Source of the DNA: Lingula anatina
Taxonomy: Eukaryota > Brachiopoda > Lingulata > Lingulida > Lingulidae
Direction: 5' to 3'
Length of the DNA: 33,862 bases
NCBI RefSeq assembly: GCF_001039355.2
Contig: NW_019775501.1
Coordinates: 146,985-180,846 of the forward strand
The notes below the pieces were generated by a model that saw only the letters and a list, made by a program, of their open reading frames with translations, was not told where the DNA came from and searched no databases. Positions within the stretch are counted from its first letter, which is position 1; every line of letters starts with the position of its first letter. Made by a program: the position numbers and the translations under genes. Of the stretch, positions 1 through 10,699 are shown piece after piece.

Positions 1-492
1 CGGAAGAAAATTCTTCATGCAAATCAAATATCTATTAAATCAGTGTTCACCTATATCAGACCAATCAAATCCTTCGCGAGCAAAATTGACACAGAAAGGG
101 AAGACATGACCCCATTTCATCATTAATATCCTGTGGATGTGGCCGACTTCAAGTAAAGTTCCAAGAAAAACTGCTATTCAAAAAGAGTCAGACGGAAAAC
201 TTAAGCCTTATAAATATCATATAAAACAAGTCTTGGTAATATCATCAAAGTGCATTAGGAAATGTTGAGGGCAAAAAAAAAGTGCCTCAGCTAAGTGTGA
301 AAAGTTAACATGCTGCTACAGTTGGAAAACAGTCCCACCACTGAAGTGAATGTTATAACAATTTGACCGGCAACAAGAGACAGTTTTGTAAATGGGGGGG
401 AGGGGATTTTTTTTTCTTAAATTGTGCAATTCAGTCCAACAATGGCAAAATAACTACATTCAAGCAGGGGACAGTACTTTGTTTCAAACTTT
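1..492. other. Non-genic A+T-rich flank
   Basis: No gene, RNA or clear repeat is visible here. The only compositional oddity is a short G-run followed directly by a T-run around 393-418. The last bases run into the 23-bp minisatellite. Confidence 0.6.
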
Positions 493-780
493 GTCAATAT
501 GTTGTTTTGAATTATGTCAGTGCATTGTTGTAAACTGTGTCAGTACATCGTTTTGAACTTTGTCAGTATGTAGTTTTAACTTTTGTCAGTATGTTGTTTT
601 GAATCATGTCAGTACATTGTTTTCAATTTTGTCAGTATTTAGTTTTAACTTTTGTCAGTATGTTGTTTTGAATCATGTCAGTACCTTGTTTTAAACTTTG
701 TCAATTTGTTGTTTTGAACTATGCCAGTACGTTGTTTTGAACTTTGTCAATATGTTGTTTTGAACTTTGTCAGTCCCAAT
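493..780 (+). repeat. 23-bp minisatellite, about 12.5 copies
   Basis: Twelve head-to-tail units start every 23 bases from 493 (493, 516, 539, 562 and so on to 746), with a partial unit at 769. The consensus is close to GTCAGTATGTTGTTTTGAA plus four variable bases. Units 4-6 (562-630) and 7-9 (631-699) match each other better than their neighbours, so a 69-bp higher-order duplication is layered on the basic period. A short ORF from 721 begins inside the array and is not credible. There is no sign of coding use. Confidence 0.95.
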
Positions 781-921
781 GACAGGTACCATCACCAAAA
801 TCCCCCATCCATAAAATACCCCAATTACTTACAATCATCATATATCTTCCTATTCATGGTGAAAGGGTTCACAAGGGTGCGCTGTCACAATAGGATACTA
901 GCTTCCTCTGCCTTATCCTAC

Positions 922-955
922 AGGTCAAGGTCATGCTGTATGTGACCTCTGACCT
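922..955 (+). promoter_or_regulatory. Cluster of four nuclear-receptor half-sites
   Basis: AGGTCAAGGTCA at 922-933 is two half-sites with no spacer and contains TCAAGGTCA, the extended monomer site used by FTZ-F1/SF-1 and ERR-type receptors. Ten bases on, TGACCTCTGACCT (943-955) is, on the minus strand, a DR1 (two AGGTCA-type half-sites with one base between). This arrangement is seen directly. Binding is inference. Similar motif runs can also come from degraded satellites built on AGGTCA. Confidence 0.35.
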
Positions 956-1684
956 CTACGACACCATTCTCAATGACAACAATGGTGGAAGTCAATGTCC
1001 CTGCAGTTCCAAGGATCTGAAAAGAAAGCAGACATTTTTATAATAAACCTATTGAAGCAGAAATTTCAATAATAAACTTGTCAGATGGAACATTTGTAGG
1101 AAACTGGATATACAGAAATTTTTTTCAACAAAATCTGGATAGCTCCTGACATAAAAAATACTAAAAGAATATTAAAATCATACTGTTTTGATGAATAAAT
1201 GAAATACTAATGTTCAGACCTGATTTTACTTACATAAAAATAGGCGACCTTTCACCAGGACTACAACATTTTGTATGCATTTTAAATTCTCATGTACAAT
1301 GGGGGGGGGGGGGGGGGGGGGTGATGAAGCCATTTGATGATGTTCTTTAGATTAATTTTGTTTTAAGTTAAATCAGTTGTGAACGCATCACATAAGAGAA
1401 GCTGTCCCTCTGGCAAATGTAAAATTGTAACCAAGCTCATAAATGCCAGGTAACTTTTGGAAAAATGTTTGGTAATTGTTTGCACTGGGTTTCCAATATT
1501 TATTCGGCGTGTATATTTTTAACCCCTATTCAAATCCCCGATGTGAGACAGATGGAATTAAAGTGGAATTTATTACTGGATGTAATTCTCAGCCACATGT
1601 AGACCTTTAGTTTCTTGTTCTGACGGTATTGTTTAAACAGGTGAAAAAAATGTTTCGATAAAAAAATATTAACTTTGTTTAGCC
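956..1684. other. Non-genic DNA with a poly(G) run
   Basis: The only notable feature is a pure G-run of 21 bases at 1301-1321. It is long enough to be unstable in cloning and sequencing, so its exact length is uncertain. The rest is A+T-rich with no exon-like reading frame. Confidence 0.7.
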
Positions 1685-1884
1685 TGAATGTTTCAATTTA
1701 TTTGCTTTCTCTCCCACCCCTTCCTTTTTTTTTTACTTTTAGATGTATTGTTTCTTTATATGAACAATAAAACTGTGACAATTAATCTACATTTATGCAT
1801 AATTTTATGGGCAAGATTACCGGGCTTGATTCCAGAATTTCCGATTCTGTTCACTGATGAGACGACAGAGTCACTTGTTCTACA

Positions 1885-1924
1885 GGCACACGCACGCACA
1901 CAAACACACACACACACACACACT
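1885..1924 (+). repeat. CA-rich microsatellite
   Basis: This is an imperfect CA tract (CACGCACGCACACAAACACAC and then pure CA). It sits inside a 124-codon ORF (1688-2062) whose Thr/His stretch is simply the translated microsatellite. Confidence 0.9.
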
Positions 1925-2545
1925 CAGGGAAAAAACCAGCTTCACCACCTATCACTCAATGCCAGCATTAGTATAAATAGACAAAATTCTAAGAAAGATG
2001 AAGTCACAAGATGGTACATAAAAACAGCTTCGATGCCTTTCATTTGCATCATATTTTCATGAGTACAAACACAACTTTTTAATTTCTGTATAAAATTATT
2101 CATGGACAAACTGTTATCTTTCTAGGAAAGACAAAAACCCCAGCTGGTACTTAACAAACAGATCATAAGGAACTGCTTATAGCTAAATTATTTTCTCCCC
2201 TGAAATTGTCCAACTTTCCAAGAAGGACAAAATCACAGATGGACGCAATAATGTTAGTGACCATGTTTCATTTAGTACATCAATTACACAAAGACATGCT
2301 GATTCTCAATAAAAACAACACTAATGTTCCTAAAAACTGACTTACATCATGGATCATTTCCTTCAATTCAAAACACACATCATGTTTGTACAAAATTATT
2401 CAATGTTCCAAGAAGATCGAAATGTCAGGTTAGGCTACTGAAGCTCTTAATGTTTCAACAATTCCAGACCTGCGATATCCCATTTTGATATTTTCGCAAG
2501 TGTAACTAACTGTAATTGACAACCCAGGGTGCCTACTGCCCAAGA
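1925..2545. other. Non-genic, weak dispersed motif
   Basis: No gene. A diverged phrase resembling TTCCAAGAAGGACAAAAT recurs near 2123, 2217 and 2405, which suggests an old, badly decayed repeat. Spacing is irregular, so I do not call it a tandem array. Confidence 0.4.
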
Positions 2546-2809
2546 CTTAGACCTCATTCCCATTCCCAAATCAATCTAACAGGATCGATCCATCTCCAAG
2601 GGGTTTCTCGCTAACTATTTTTCACATGAAGCAGCTATTATGTCTGGCACACCCACTGAAGCTGCTAAATGATAGTTAATTACCCCCTAACAACTCGAGC
2701 AAGCGTGCCAGACAGCAGAGCCGCTAAAGCTGAACGCAACTTAGTGGGAAACCCCTCGGAGATGGGTGGATCCTGTTAGATCGATCTAGGTATGGGAATG
2801 GGGCATCAG
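2546..2809 (-). mobile_element. GATCGA-F copy A, long-TIR non-autonomous element
   Basis: The left end reads ACCTCATTCCCATTCCCA. The right end, reverse-complemented, reads GCCCCATTCCCATACC, followed on both sides by TCTAACAGGATCGATCC-like sequence and then CATCTCC(A/G)AGGGGTTTC. These matched arms extend roughly 60 bases. The centre carries the family core GTTAATTACCCCCT, the reverse of AGGGGGTAATTAAC, so this copy lies in minus orientation relative to copies C, D and E. A TGTCTGGCA/TGCCAGACA pair flanks the core. There is no coding capacity and no convincing target-site duplication. It looks like a MITE-type DNA transposon derivative; superfamily unknown. Confidence 0.7.
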
Positions 2810-2837
2810 GGCTGGTTACTCAAAAACTGGGGAAGAC

Positions 2838-2872
2838 AAAAGTTTGCCTTTAATTCAAGAAGGAAAACTTTT
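2838..2872. repeat. Small inverted repeat (hairpin)
   Basis: AAAAGTTTGCCTT (2838-2850) pairs with AAGGAAAACTTTT (2860-2872) with one mismatch across a 9-base loop. No function is apparent. Confidence 0.55.
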
Positions 2873-4208
2873 GATCTGTTTTGACCCAAGAAAAACCGAT
2901 AGCATTCCAACATGGGAAAGTAACTATAGGTTTCTACAATAACAAAATGGATTTACTTCATGCCAGAGATTCATAAAAATGGAACAAAAAAGACTGGAAT
3001 AAGCAAAGGGTTTGAAACTTGTTGGGATATTGAGTAACATCAGTGCTAGTAGAGTACCTAGACTTTCAAGCCATGGACTCAAATGAAAAATATGCTAACT
3101 GGCAGTTTCTCTATTTCTTTCCTGCATCTTTATTTTTTTAAAACATGCAAGCAAATAAATTAATTAATTAAGAAAAAACCTGAACCAATTTTTTTCTAGA
3201 GCAGCTTCTGTATTTTTTTCAAGTATAGTGGGAGTATACAATGCCAAGTTCAAATCAGTCTCATCCTTTTACACCTATCTAAGCCAAACAGTCTCTGTTC
3301 TACACTTATATATAAGCTAAACCTGGTGTGAACAATACTTCCGATTAATTTCCTCTCTTTTTCCTCATTTTATACACACCCTTGAACAATTAAACCTCAC
3401 AGGGCTCTTTTTTAGCTCTTCTGTACGAAATAACATGACTATTTTTATACTAATCTTTGGTAAAGACCGGGATACTGATCTAGAATAACAATACTGAAAT
3501 ACAAGGGTTGCATTTGCAGCTATTTTAAGCTTACAGTGTATTATTTTAAGAGTGAAGCCCGAGATGATCTCATGATCGACACCCTAGATATGAAACTTCT
3601 CGTGCCTTTAACTTCTATATTTGGGTGACAATGTATTGTTTTTTACAGTGTGAAACTGGATAAACCAAAGAAATATCAATATTCATAGTCCAGATCATGT
3701 TCATTGTAAAGTAAAAAGAAACTGGAGTTTATTTGTATCAGTTATGAAATCAAACAAAACAAAGGCCCTCTTTCACTATGATTCCAAGAAATATTTTTTT
3801 AATATATTCATAAAATAACATATTTTCTATGAGCAGACATACTACTACTTAACACACCATTCCCCATTCTGTTATATACAATTCACAAGTCTTTGTGAAC
3901 TACTGAGGTGATAAGAAAGGCACTAAATATTTACTGTTGATTATTTACCAGTATTTCTAGAATTTAAAAGCGAGGACATTTTTACCACATATCACTAAAT
4001 ATATGCCCATTGTGATCACATGAATAAGTTCAAAGACCCTCTTTATCATTTGTTATTAAATGAACAATATAATCTTTTCTTTATCAGCAATAAATAATTT
4101 TTTTTTTCATTTATTGCGGTTAGACATTCGCTATATATATTTGCAGTAAATTCATATGGCACAGTCCCTGAATCCTCCTGGCGGTAACAAGTGTATGTTT
4201 TCATATGA
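2873..4208. other. Non-genic A+T-rich stretch
   Basis: No gene or recognisable interspersed repeat. A short palindrome, TTCACAA-gtct-TTGTGAA, lies at 3882-3899, and short TA runs lie near 3308 and 4133. Confidence 0.55.
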
Positions 4209-4431
4209 CTTACACCCCATTTCCATAGATTAGATCGACCTACTTTAGATCGACCTAACTCCCTGGGGGTTCACGCTAAATAGCTGTCAGCCGGGCGGAC
4301 ACGAAAGTTAATTACCCCCTTAAAGCTTGTGGTAGGCGGGACGGACATTTAAGTCGGATTATCTGAAAGTAATCTAGTGAGACTCCCCGCGGGGATAGAT
4401 CGATCTAAAATCTATAGGAATAGAGCCTTAG
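4209..4431 (-). mobile_element. GATCGA-F copy B, near-identical to copy F
   Basis: The ends are CTTACACCCCATTTCCATAG on the left and, reverse-complemented, CTAAGGCTCTATTCCTATAG on the right, each followed by AGATCGA. The core GTTAATTACCCCCT places it in minus orientation. Bases 4210-4431 align without gaps to 26947-27168. I count six differences in 222 bases, all in the second half. That closeness points to recent spread or local duplication. The right end runs straight into copy C: the CTTAG at 4427-4431 could serve as the terminus of both. No coding capacity. Confidence 0.8.
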
Positions 4432-4637
4432 ACTGGGTTCCCGATCTGACTCCCAGAGGATTTTTGCTAAATTTCATTCAGTTTAGGCGTCTCAAATGTC
4501 TGTCCACTGAAGCTCCTAGGGAGGGTAATTAACTTTCGTGCACTCTTAAACGGAATGCAATTTAGCGAGAATCCCCTTGGAGATAGATCGATCCTGTTAG
4601 TACGATAGGGTTATGGGACTGGTCCCATAGCCTTGAG
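4427..4637 (+). mobile_element. GATCGA-F copy C, abutting copy B
   Basis: The right arm is clear: TTTAGCGAGAATCCCCTTGG, then AGATAGATCGATCCTG, ending near CCCATAGCCTTGAG. The core GGGAGGGTAATTAACT and the AAATGTCTGTCC motif put it in plus orientation, opposite to copy B. The left arm (CGATCTGACTCCCAGAGGAT) is recognisable but lacks the CCCATTCCCATAG terminus, which is where copy B joins. Copy B may have inserted into or replaced this end. Confidence 0.6.
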
Positions 4638-5567
4638 ACATGGTGAAGCAGACCTCTCGCAGCACGTTTACTTTAGTTTATGCCAGTTTCCTCAACTTTG
4701 TGCAGATAAACATGGTCCAGTTGCTAGGTAACTGATACTAAATAACCAGGTGGTAATTGGAGTACAAATAGTGAGCCTTTCTATATCAATCATATATTGA
4801 TTTTTTTTTAAATTGTATTTGCCTGCCACGATATTACATAATCAATTAATATATCAAGACTTCCCTGGAAGTAGAATCACAAGGAACTTGTTAATACTGA
4901 TTCTTTTGTATATTCACCATAAGGCAGACAACTTAAGTTTAAAAAAAAAAAAAACTTTCCTTGCTGCACAACCATCAACAGAAACCCTAAAAAAGCAAAA
5001 ATCACCATTGCTGTCCTCTTCTCTCAGCTTCACCATAAATGCACCTCATGTTTCCACAATTTTGCACTGAAATGTGACCATTAAGCTGTTATCGCTATCA
5101 TCTGCCCAGCCAAATGATGTCTTAAGCACAGGCCTGGTTTGTTTAGATGCACGCAAGGACCAGAGACTTGACTGTAAAGGTCACAGTAATGTAAGCACAT
5201 GCAAAGTCATGTCTTTTCCCTAATGAAAATTACGGACGCACGGGTAACTGCAGAACTGCTAACATTCTCCGTTTCCTTCCTTGTTGTATCATGCGTTCAT
5301 CTTCCATCTCCTCTCATTACTTCTTTCTGCTCTTGTTTAACACACAGATGCATATGCAATTCACACATACACTCTCACTCTTACAACATTAAATTACACA
5401 ACAAAATGTTGTTTTTGTTGTTCCTGTAAAGATAAAGCATTTGTTAAAATCATATTCAGCTGACATATAAAATCTTCACCAGTCAGTTGCTCTGGCAAAA
5501 TTATCAATTATAATGCCAATAGTAACATTTTAGTTAACTCCCAGTAGTAAATATGGTATCAGTGAAA
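4638..5567. other. Non-genic stretch
   Basis: No gene found. The short ORFs here (4813-5070 and 5199-5429) are rich in Ser, Leu and His, match no family I know, and run through poly(A) or CA-rich patches. Confidence 0.6.
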
Positions 5568-5641
<74 letters not shown>

Positions 5642-5668
5642 CACAAACACAAGAACACACACACACAC
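5568..5668 (+). repeat. Compound CT/CA microsatellite
   Basis: A short CT tract (about 5569-5583) is followed by about 57 bases of pure CA (5584-5640) and a decayed CA tail to 5668. This is the longest CA tract in the window and a likely polymorphic site. Confidence 0.97.
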
Positions 5669-7108
5669 TGATCTTTTTGACTATGACCAAAACTAATTAC
5701 CCATGCTTTTGATCTAGTGCCTCCACTATCTTGGCCATATTTGTTTTCAATGTTTGACCTGGTATTTCACTGGCATGATTTATTTTTGCTATTTGCATTT
5801 TCATTCACAGTTCATTACGTATGTCTTTAATGACCCTTGGTATCCAAACAATCTTGTAAAACTATGCAAATACTCCTGATTTGCAAAGACAAAGGCAAAT
5901 TTGCATTTCAGATTAATTTCATTAACAGAATCAAGTGAGTATGTGTGCTCGAGCACATGTACATGCGTGTGAATGTGTGAGTGCGTACATGCATGCCTTC
6001 ATGTGTTTTACGGAATACCTACTAAAATTTTTATGTTTTCTCCAAAAATGACTTTTCTCACTATATCATTAATGCCCATATATAGAGGCCATCAGTCCTT
6101 GCCTGCGATTACAGGACATTTCATTAATAAACATTATGGCACAGTAACCCAATAATTGTGTATATAAATATATCTACCATGATGTAAATCAAAATTAATT
6201 TTTAATCATATGAAGGCTAAATATTACAACATCAGCTTTTTCTGTCTTTTTTTACAAAGATTGATGATGCATTGACTGACAGCTAAAGCCCAAGATAACC
6301 AACTCATATAATAGAGGTTTATATATATTCCCTAATTGATAAATACCAACATTCAGAATTCAGCATGACAGATACAAAATATATCTTTCAGGAGATGGGG
6401 ACCCGAGTTACACCACTTGACAGTATATTTGTATCTATTATTATAGCATTGCGAAAAGGTGTTGTATATAAGAGGGTAAAATCCAAGAAAAAATTGGCAC
6501 TATTAGTATGAATAACATTTCCAAATGTTTGCAGATGACATTTTTAAATACATCTGGAGAAGGCAGTAGAGAGTGACACCTTATTTATTAATCAACACCC
6601 CCCTTTTAGATCTTAACTAAAGAATGTTTGAATCTTTCTAAAAGTACCCAATTTTCCCCCCGCACAAAATATTGGCACAATAATATACTAATAATATTGG
6701 TTTATATATATTAGATTTTGCTAAGTAGTGGGGTTTCGCTACTTAGACCATTTCACTATAACATGAAAAGCAATGGTATGGAAATTTGTTCAGTTTTGTC
6801 TCCTTTCAGTTTTGAACATATCAAACAGTCTTATGGTTCTGTTGTGCCTGAAGCTCATTAATTTTCAAATTAAAACTCCCCTTTAGAACAATCTACTTCT
6901 TTAAAATGTCACTGTGTTCCATGGATAACCTTGACCTTGGCAATATCTGTGGGTATACACCACCCATAGAGTGGGTTACAGTAAACATAAGTCTCATACT
7001 TGTACGTATACATGTTAAATATTTGCCTATACTCACAAAATATGCTAGTAATGAAATTAGCTATAATGAATAGCGAATGACTCAATAATATCTACTTTGA
7101 GAAATATT
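5669..7108. other. Non-genic stretch with small hairpins
   Basis: No gene. A perfect 8-base hairpin, CTAAGTAG / CTACTTAG with a 10-base loop, is at 6721-6746. CCAAGGTCA, an extended nuclear-receptor half-site, is on the minus strand at 6932-6940. The region near 5940-6000 is rich in alternating GTGTGCATGT-type sequence but is not a clean microsatellite. Confidence 0.55.
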
Positions 7109-7141
<33 letters not shown>

Positions 7142-7149
7142 TACATTTT

Positions 7150-7182
<33 letters not shown>
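7109..7182 (+). repeat. CT/CA and CT microsatellite pair
   Basis: CT then CA repeats occupy 7109-7143. A T-run follows, then pure CT at 7155-7182. Two minus-strand ORFs across it translate as Arg-Glu and Cys-Val runs and are artefacts. Confidence 0.95.
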
Positions 7183-7185
<3 letters not shown>

Positions 7186-7915
7186 AAGCCAAATATATAA
7201 CACAGACACAACCAGACAACACATCCCTTCAGCACATAAGAACTGACAATAAACATCAGAGCTATGCTTCCCATTTGGGGCTAATTTCTGCAAATGCAGT
7301 GCTTCCCTAACCAAAATAAACCCCTCTCCCAAACCTGCACATTTAATACAGACTACCCAGAAATAGCTTATTCTGTTCTGATTAAAATTAACATGGACCA
7401 AGAAGAAAACTCCATTTTAAGTTGACTAGACGAGTTTATATTTTGTCTGTTAAATCTGTGATAAATGCTCCATTTCTTTTTATTATTATTATTATTATTT
7501 TTAAACTTATTCAATTTTATTTTACTCATTATTATTTTTAGTATTCATAGCCCAACACAGCATAACATTGCTTCAGCACTATATAAATATATGTATACAT
7601 AAATCAAACAAAAATTATCTCAACATAAAATTTTATGTAAGATTTGCAGTCAAAAATATATCCAATATATATTTACAACCCGAGTGATATCCCCCATCCC
7701 AAATCAACCCTCCGTGTAATCAACATATATGAACTTGTGCCACAGGTTGGCTGGGTCTATTAATAGATGGCCTCCTTTTTATTTTCCTCTATTAGCTCAG
7801 ATATAAATCAAGAAATGCAGCTTAATATTCTGCTGTTACTGCTGCGCTACATATGTTGAATGCAGGGATAGGCGCGTATACACAAGGCCAAAATATAAAG
7901 CCGTTCTGATACAAA
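7183..7915. other. Non-genic stretch with ATT repeat
   Basis: No gene. An ATT trinucleotide tract lies at about 7479-7500. The rest is A+T-rich without recognisable structure. Confidence 0.6.
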
Positions 7916-8086
7916 GCAGGCCCGTAGCCAGCAATTTCAAAAGGGGGGTTCTTTTTCTGAAATAGTGGACCTTTTTCCATAAAAACTTCATGAACCTACA
8001 TCAAATTTTACCCAGAGTGGACCTTTTCCCACCAAAAGGGGCGGTTCTTTCGAATCCCCTGAACCCCCCCCTGGCTACGGGCCTGC
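7916..8086. mobile_element. 171-bp MITE with perfect 16-bp TIRs
   Basis: GCAGGCCCGTAGCCAG (7916-7931) is repeated exactly as its reverse complement at 8071-8086. Inside, G-runs and C-runs mirror each other, and a phrase close to AGTGGACCTTTTTCC occurs twice as a direct repeat (about 7964 and 8015). I recall similar GGCCCGTAGCCAGGGGG ends as common in marine invertebrate genomes. No transposase is encoded, so it is non-autonomous. The flanks share only AAA, so the target-site duplication is unresolved. ORFs crossing it on both strands (7990-8307 and 8008-8226) are by-products. Confidence 0.88.
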
Positions 8087-10029
8087 AAACCACCATAAAT
8101 AATCACTATTGTGAGTTCCACATAACTCACCCAAGTGATTCTATCCAGAGTAGACTTCTGTGGTATGAAAATGCTACTGATTCTTGCCTGGTTATTATAA
8201 CCTTCTATAAAATGTATCGTAATCACCAGAATTTATTTGACTTCAGCCACTGTAAGCAGACTGGGAGTAGCTATATCAATAATGCACCTGTGAGTTTCCA
8301 CAAATAACAAAGGTATATTTCTGCTTCACTAATATATTATCTTAATTTTAGTAATGTTTGGATAGGTATGCACCCTCAGCTGTCTCTGCTTAGTCTATTT
8401 ACATACATTCCTATTTACATTAACATAACTTTATAAACGGAATGAATCTCTAGCTAAATAGAATACAATCTTTGAAATGCCTTTATGCACAGAGTTTTGA
8501 CTGAAGCCTATAATTAATATATTATTACAGTAACGGCTACTGCAAGTAATTTTCAATAGTTGTACATATCTATTCACAGAGACACAAGTCCTTGTATCTT
8601 GAGAAGTAACATGTTACATCTGTATCTGTTGCTTGCAAATGAAATGTTTACAAGTAGGCCCTCACATCTCACTGCACATGATCCCTCTGCAACTAAAACT
8701 TGTCAACTTCACCTCACTTTTTTTAATCCACGAACAACAGGCAAAACACAAATGCACGTTCACAAACACACATGTACAGAAACGCATGCACACACGAAAC
8801 AAACACATAAGGAACATGGCTTACACAAAGCTCCTCGTACACTCACACAAACACACGATATCATACACATGTACACAGACACATAAACACTGATGTGCAT
8901 TCCATAATTTAACCTCCAGTGTCATAACAGTAACCCATGACTCAACTTAAATAGGCAAACTCACCACTAAAAAGGCCAATGAACTTATGTTACGTCTCTA
9001 CATAATTTTCCTTATTCAATGGAGCTGTCACTATCTCTCTCCATCTGTGCGTCTTTATGTGTCACCATTTTGAAGAGAACAATAAGATCCCATGATCTAT
9101 ACGCATATATGCACTTTATCATCTTGTAACTCTTGCAACTTCTATATATATCAAATGTGATTTAAATATCCTAAGGAAAGCCTACCAGACCATTATAGCA
9201 TGAACGAACTACAAGACAAGTTCATCTTTGTGCTTCACACATCTTCAATCTAAATCCACATTGTCAAAGCATTGTTGTAGCACAAAAGGCTCTACATACA
9301 GCAAAACAACAATTACAACTTACTACCGATACAGCAACCTCAACACTTACTTCCAATGCAGAGAGGGAGAGAAAGAAAAAAAAAACTAATCACCTCATCT
9401 GAATTATGCCACACTTACCTGCTTCTTCAGTTGCTAACGTCCAAAAAAAAAATCACAAGGAAAAAATCAATTCTACTCCGGTGAAAAGGAAGAAAATCTC
9501 TCAGTAACTCTCCACAATTGGAGTAATGGAGGAGAGATCTACTGCAGCACATAATACATTAGAAATGGCAACCCGACAGCTTACATATTTAAACACTGAC
9601 CTTTCTATGTGGCTATTAATAGACAACCACAGGAAAAGTCCAATGGGGGAAAATGAAAACATTTAGGGAGGAACAGGTTGTCGTGCATTGATTTTCATTG
9701 CATGAAGCAGTCACGATCTCCTTGCATAATTTTTTTTCTCTTTCTCAGGAACTGGGCACACCTTGTATGGTTTATTTAGTAACACTAACGGCTGAAAGAA
9801 GTCTTATGTTTTTACATTCTTTCGGTTTGTTAGATGATTTCTTAATTTGCATATCGATTATTCATTCAGCTATAAATCAATTACTTCATCTTTTCATTCA
9901 ATTTATCACTCTGTTCATTAATCAATTTATTCATCTATTTATACATTCCTTCCTTTACTTCTGTATGAATTTTTTTTTAGTCTAATAGCATCTATATTCA
10001 ACTACTATTTTCCATCAGTCAATACCATT
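8087..10029. other. Non-genic stretch
   Basis: No gene. 8745-8895 is rich in ACACA-type sequence and 9880-9960 in TTCATT-type sequence, both too irregular to be called arrays. The ORFs in these patches (8560-8893, 9698-9985) reflect that composition. Confidence 0.55.
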
Positions 10030-10116
10030 TAGTCATTCATTAAAAAATCAATTATTGCAGTCGTCTTTTTAGTCATTCATTGAAAAACCAATTAATGCAG
10101 TCATTTTGTTAGTCAC
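10030..10116 (+). repeat. 40-bp short tandem duplication
   Basis: Two copies beginning TAGTCATTCATT (10030 and 10070) are followed by a partial third beginning TAGTCA at 10110. Each unit contains CAATTA and TGCAGTC. Confidence 0.75.
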
Positions 10117-10699
10117 CCTTTCCCTTCATGTATTCTTTCATCCATCAATCGCATTTTCTCACCTCATTTAAAAGAGCTTTATCAAAATTGTTAAAATAGG
10201 TTACCACTAGAGAATTCCAGAATTTGCATAGACATTTTGTGGTAAATAAAAGTAATTTATTTTCAACAGGCATGGCTGAACTTGAACTTGGGTTACTTGA
10301 GTTGTTAACATCCAGGAGAAAAAACTACAAATTATCTCAACGATCAGTTATTCAGCAGGAAGAACCCGTCTACCTTATCGTAAATAATGCAAGTCAATTT
10401 GATCACAAGATTGTTTGCATCATTTTGATTCTACACAGCTCTTATCCTCTAACTGTGAGAATCTAAAAATAAACTCTCTAGATTACAGATCAGAGAGTTG
10501 GCACCGTTTTGCACAAGCCAGATAAAAACATATATCCAGCAGGAAAGCACTGTGTAATTCAAGATTTTCTTTAAAAAATACCAATAATCTCAAAGTGTAA
10601 TATCATTCTCCTAACCCACAGGAGCTGGGAAACAAAACAAATCAACATATGATAAAAGTGAAAGGCATGTTTACATTTAAGTTGTGGTTACATTACTTA
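10117..10699. other. Non-genic stretch
   Basis: An 80-codon ORF (10224-10466) is free of low-complexity sequence, but I recognise no domain and see no splice or promoter context. I treat it as chance. Confidence 0.5.

Noticed and set aside
493-780. CRISPR-like array
   Set aside because: Units are contiguous with no unique spacers, and the DNA is animal-like.
1688-2062. 124-codon plus-strand ORF
   Set aside because: Contains a translated CA microsatellite and T-rich leader; no domain recognised.
7990-8307. 105-codon plus-strand ORF
   Set aside because: Starts inside the 171-bp TIR element and runs out of it; its proline-rich start is the element's C-run.
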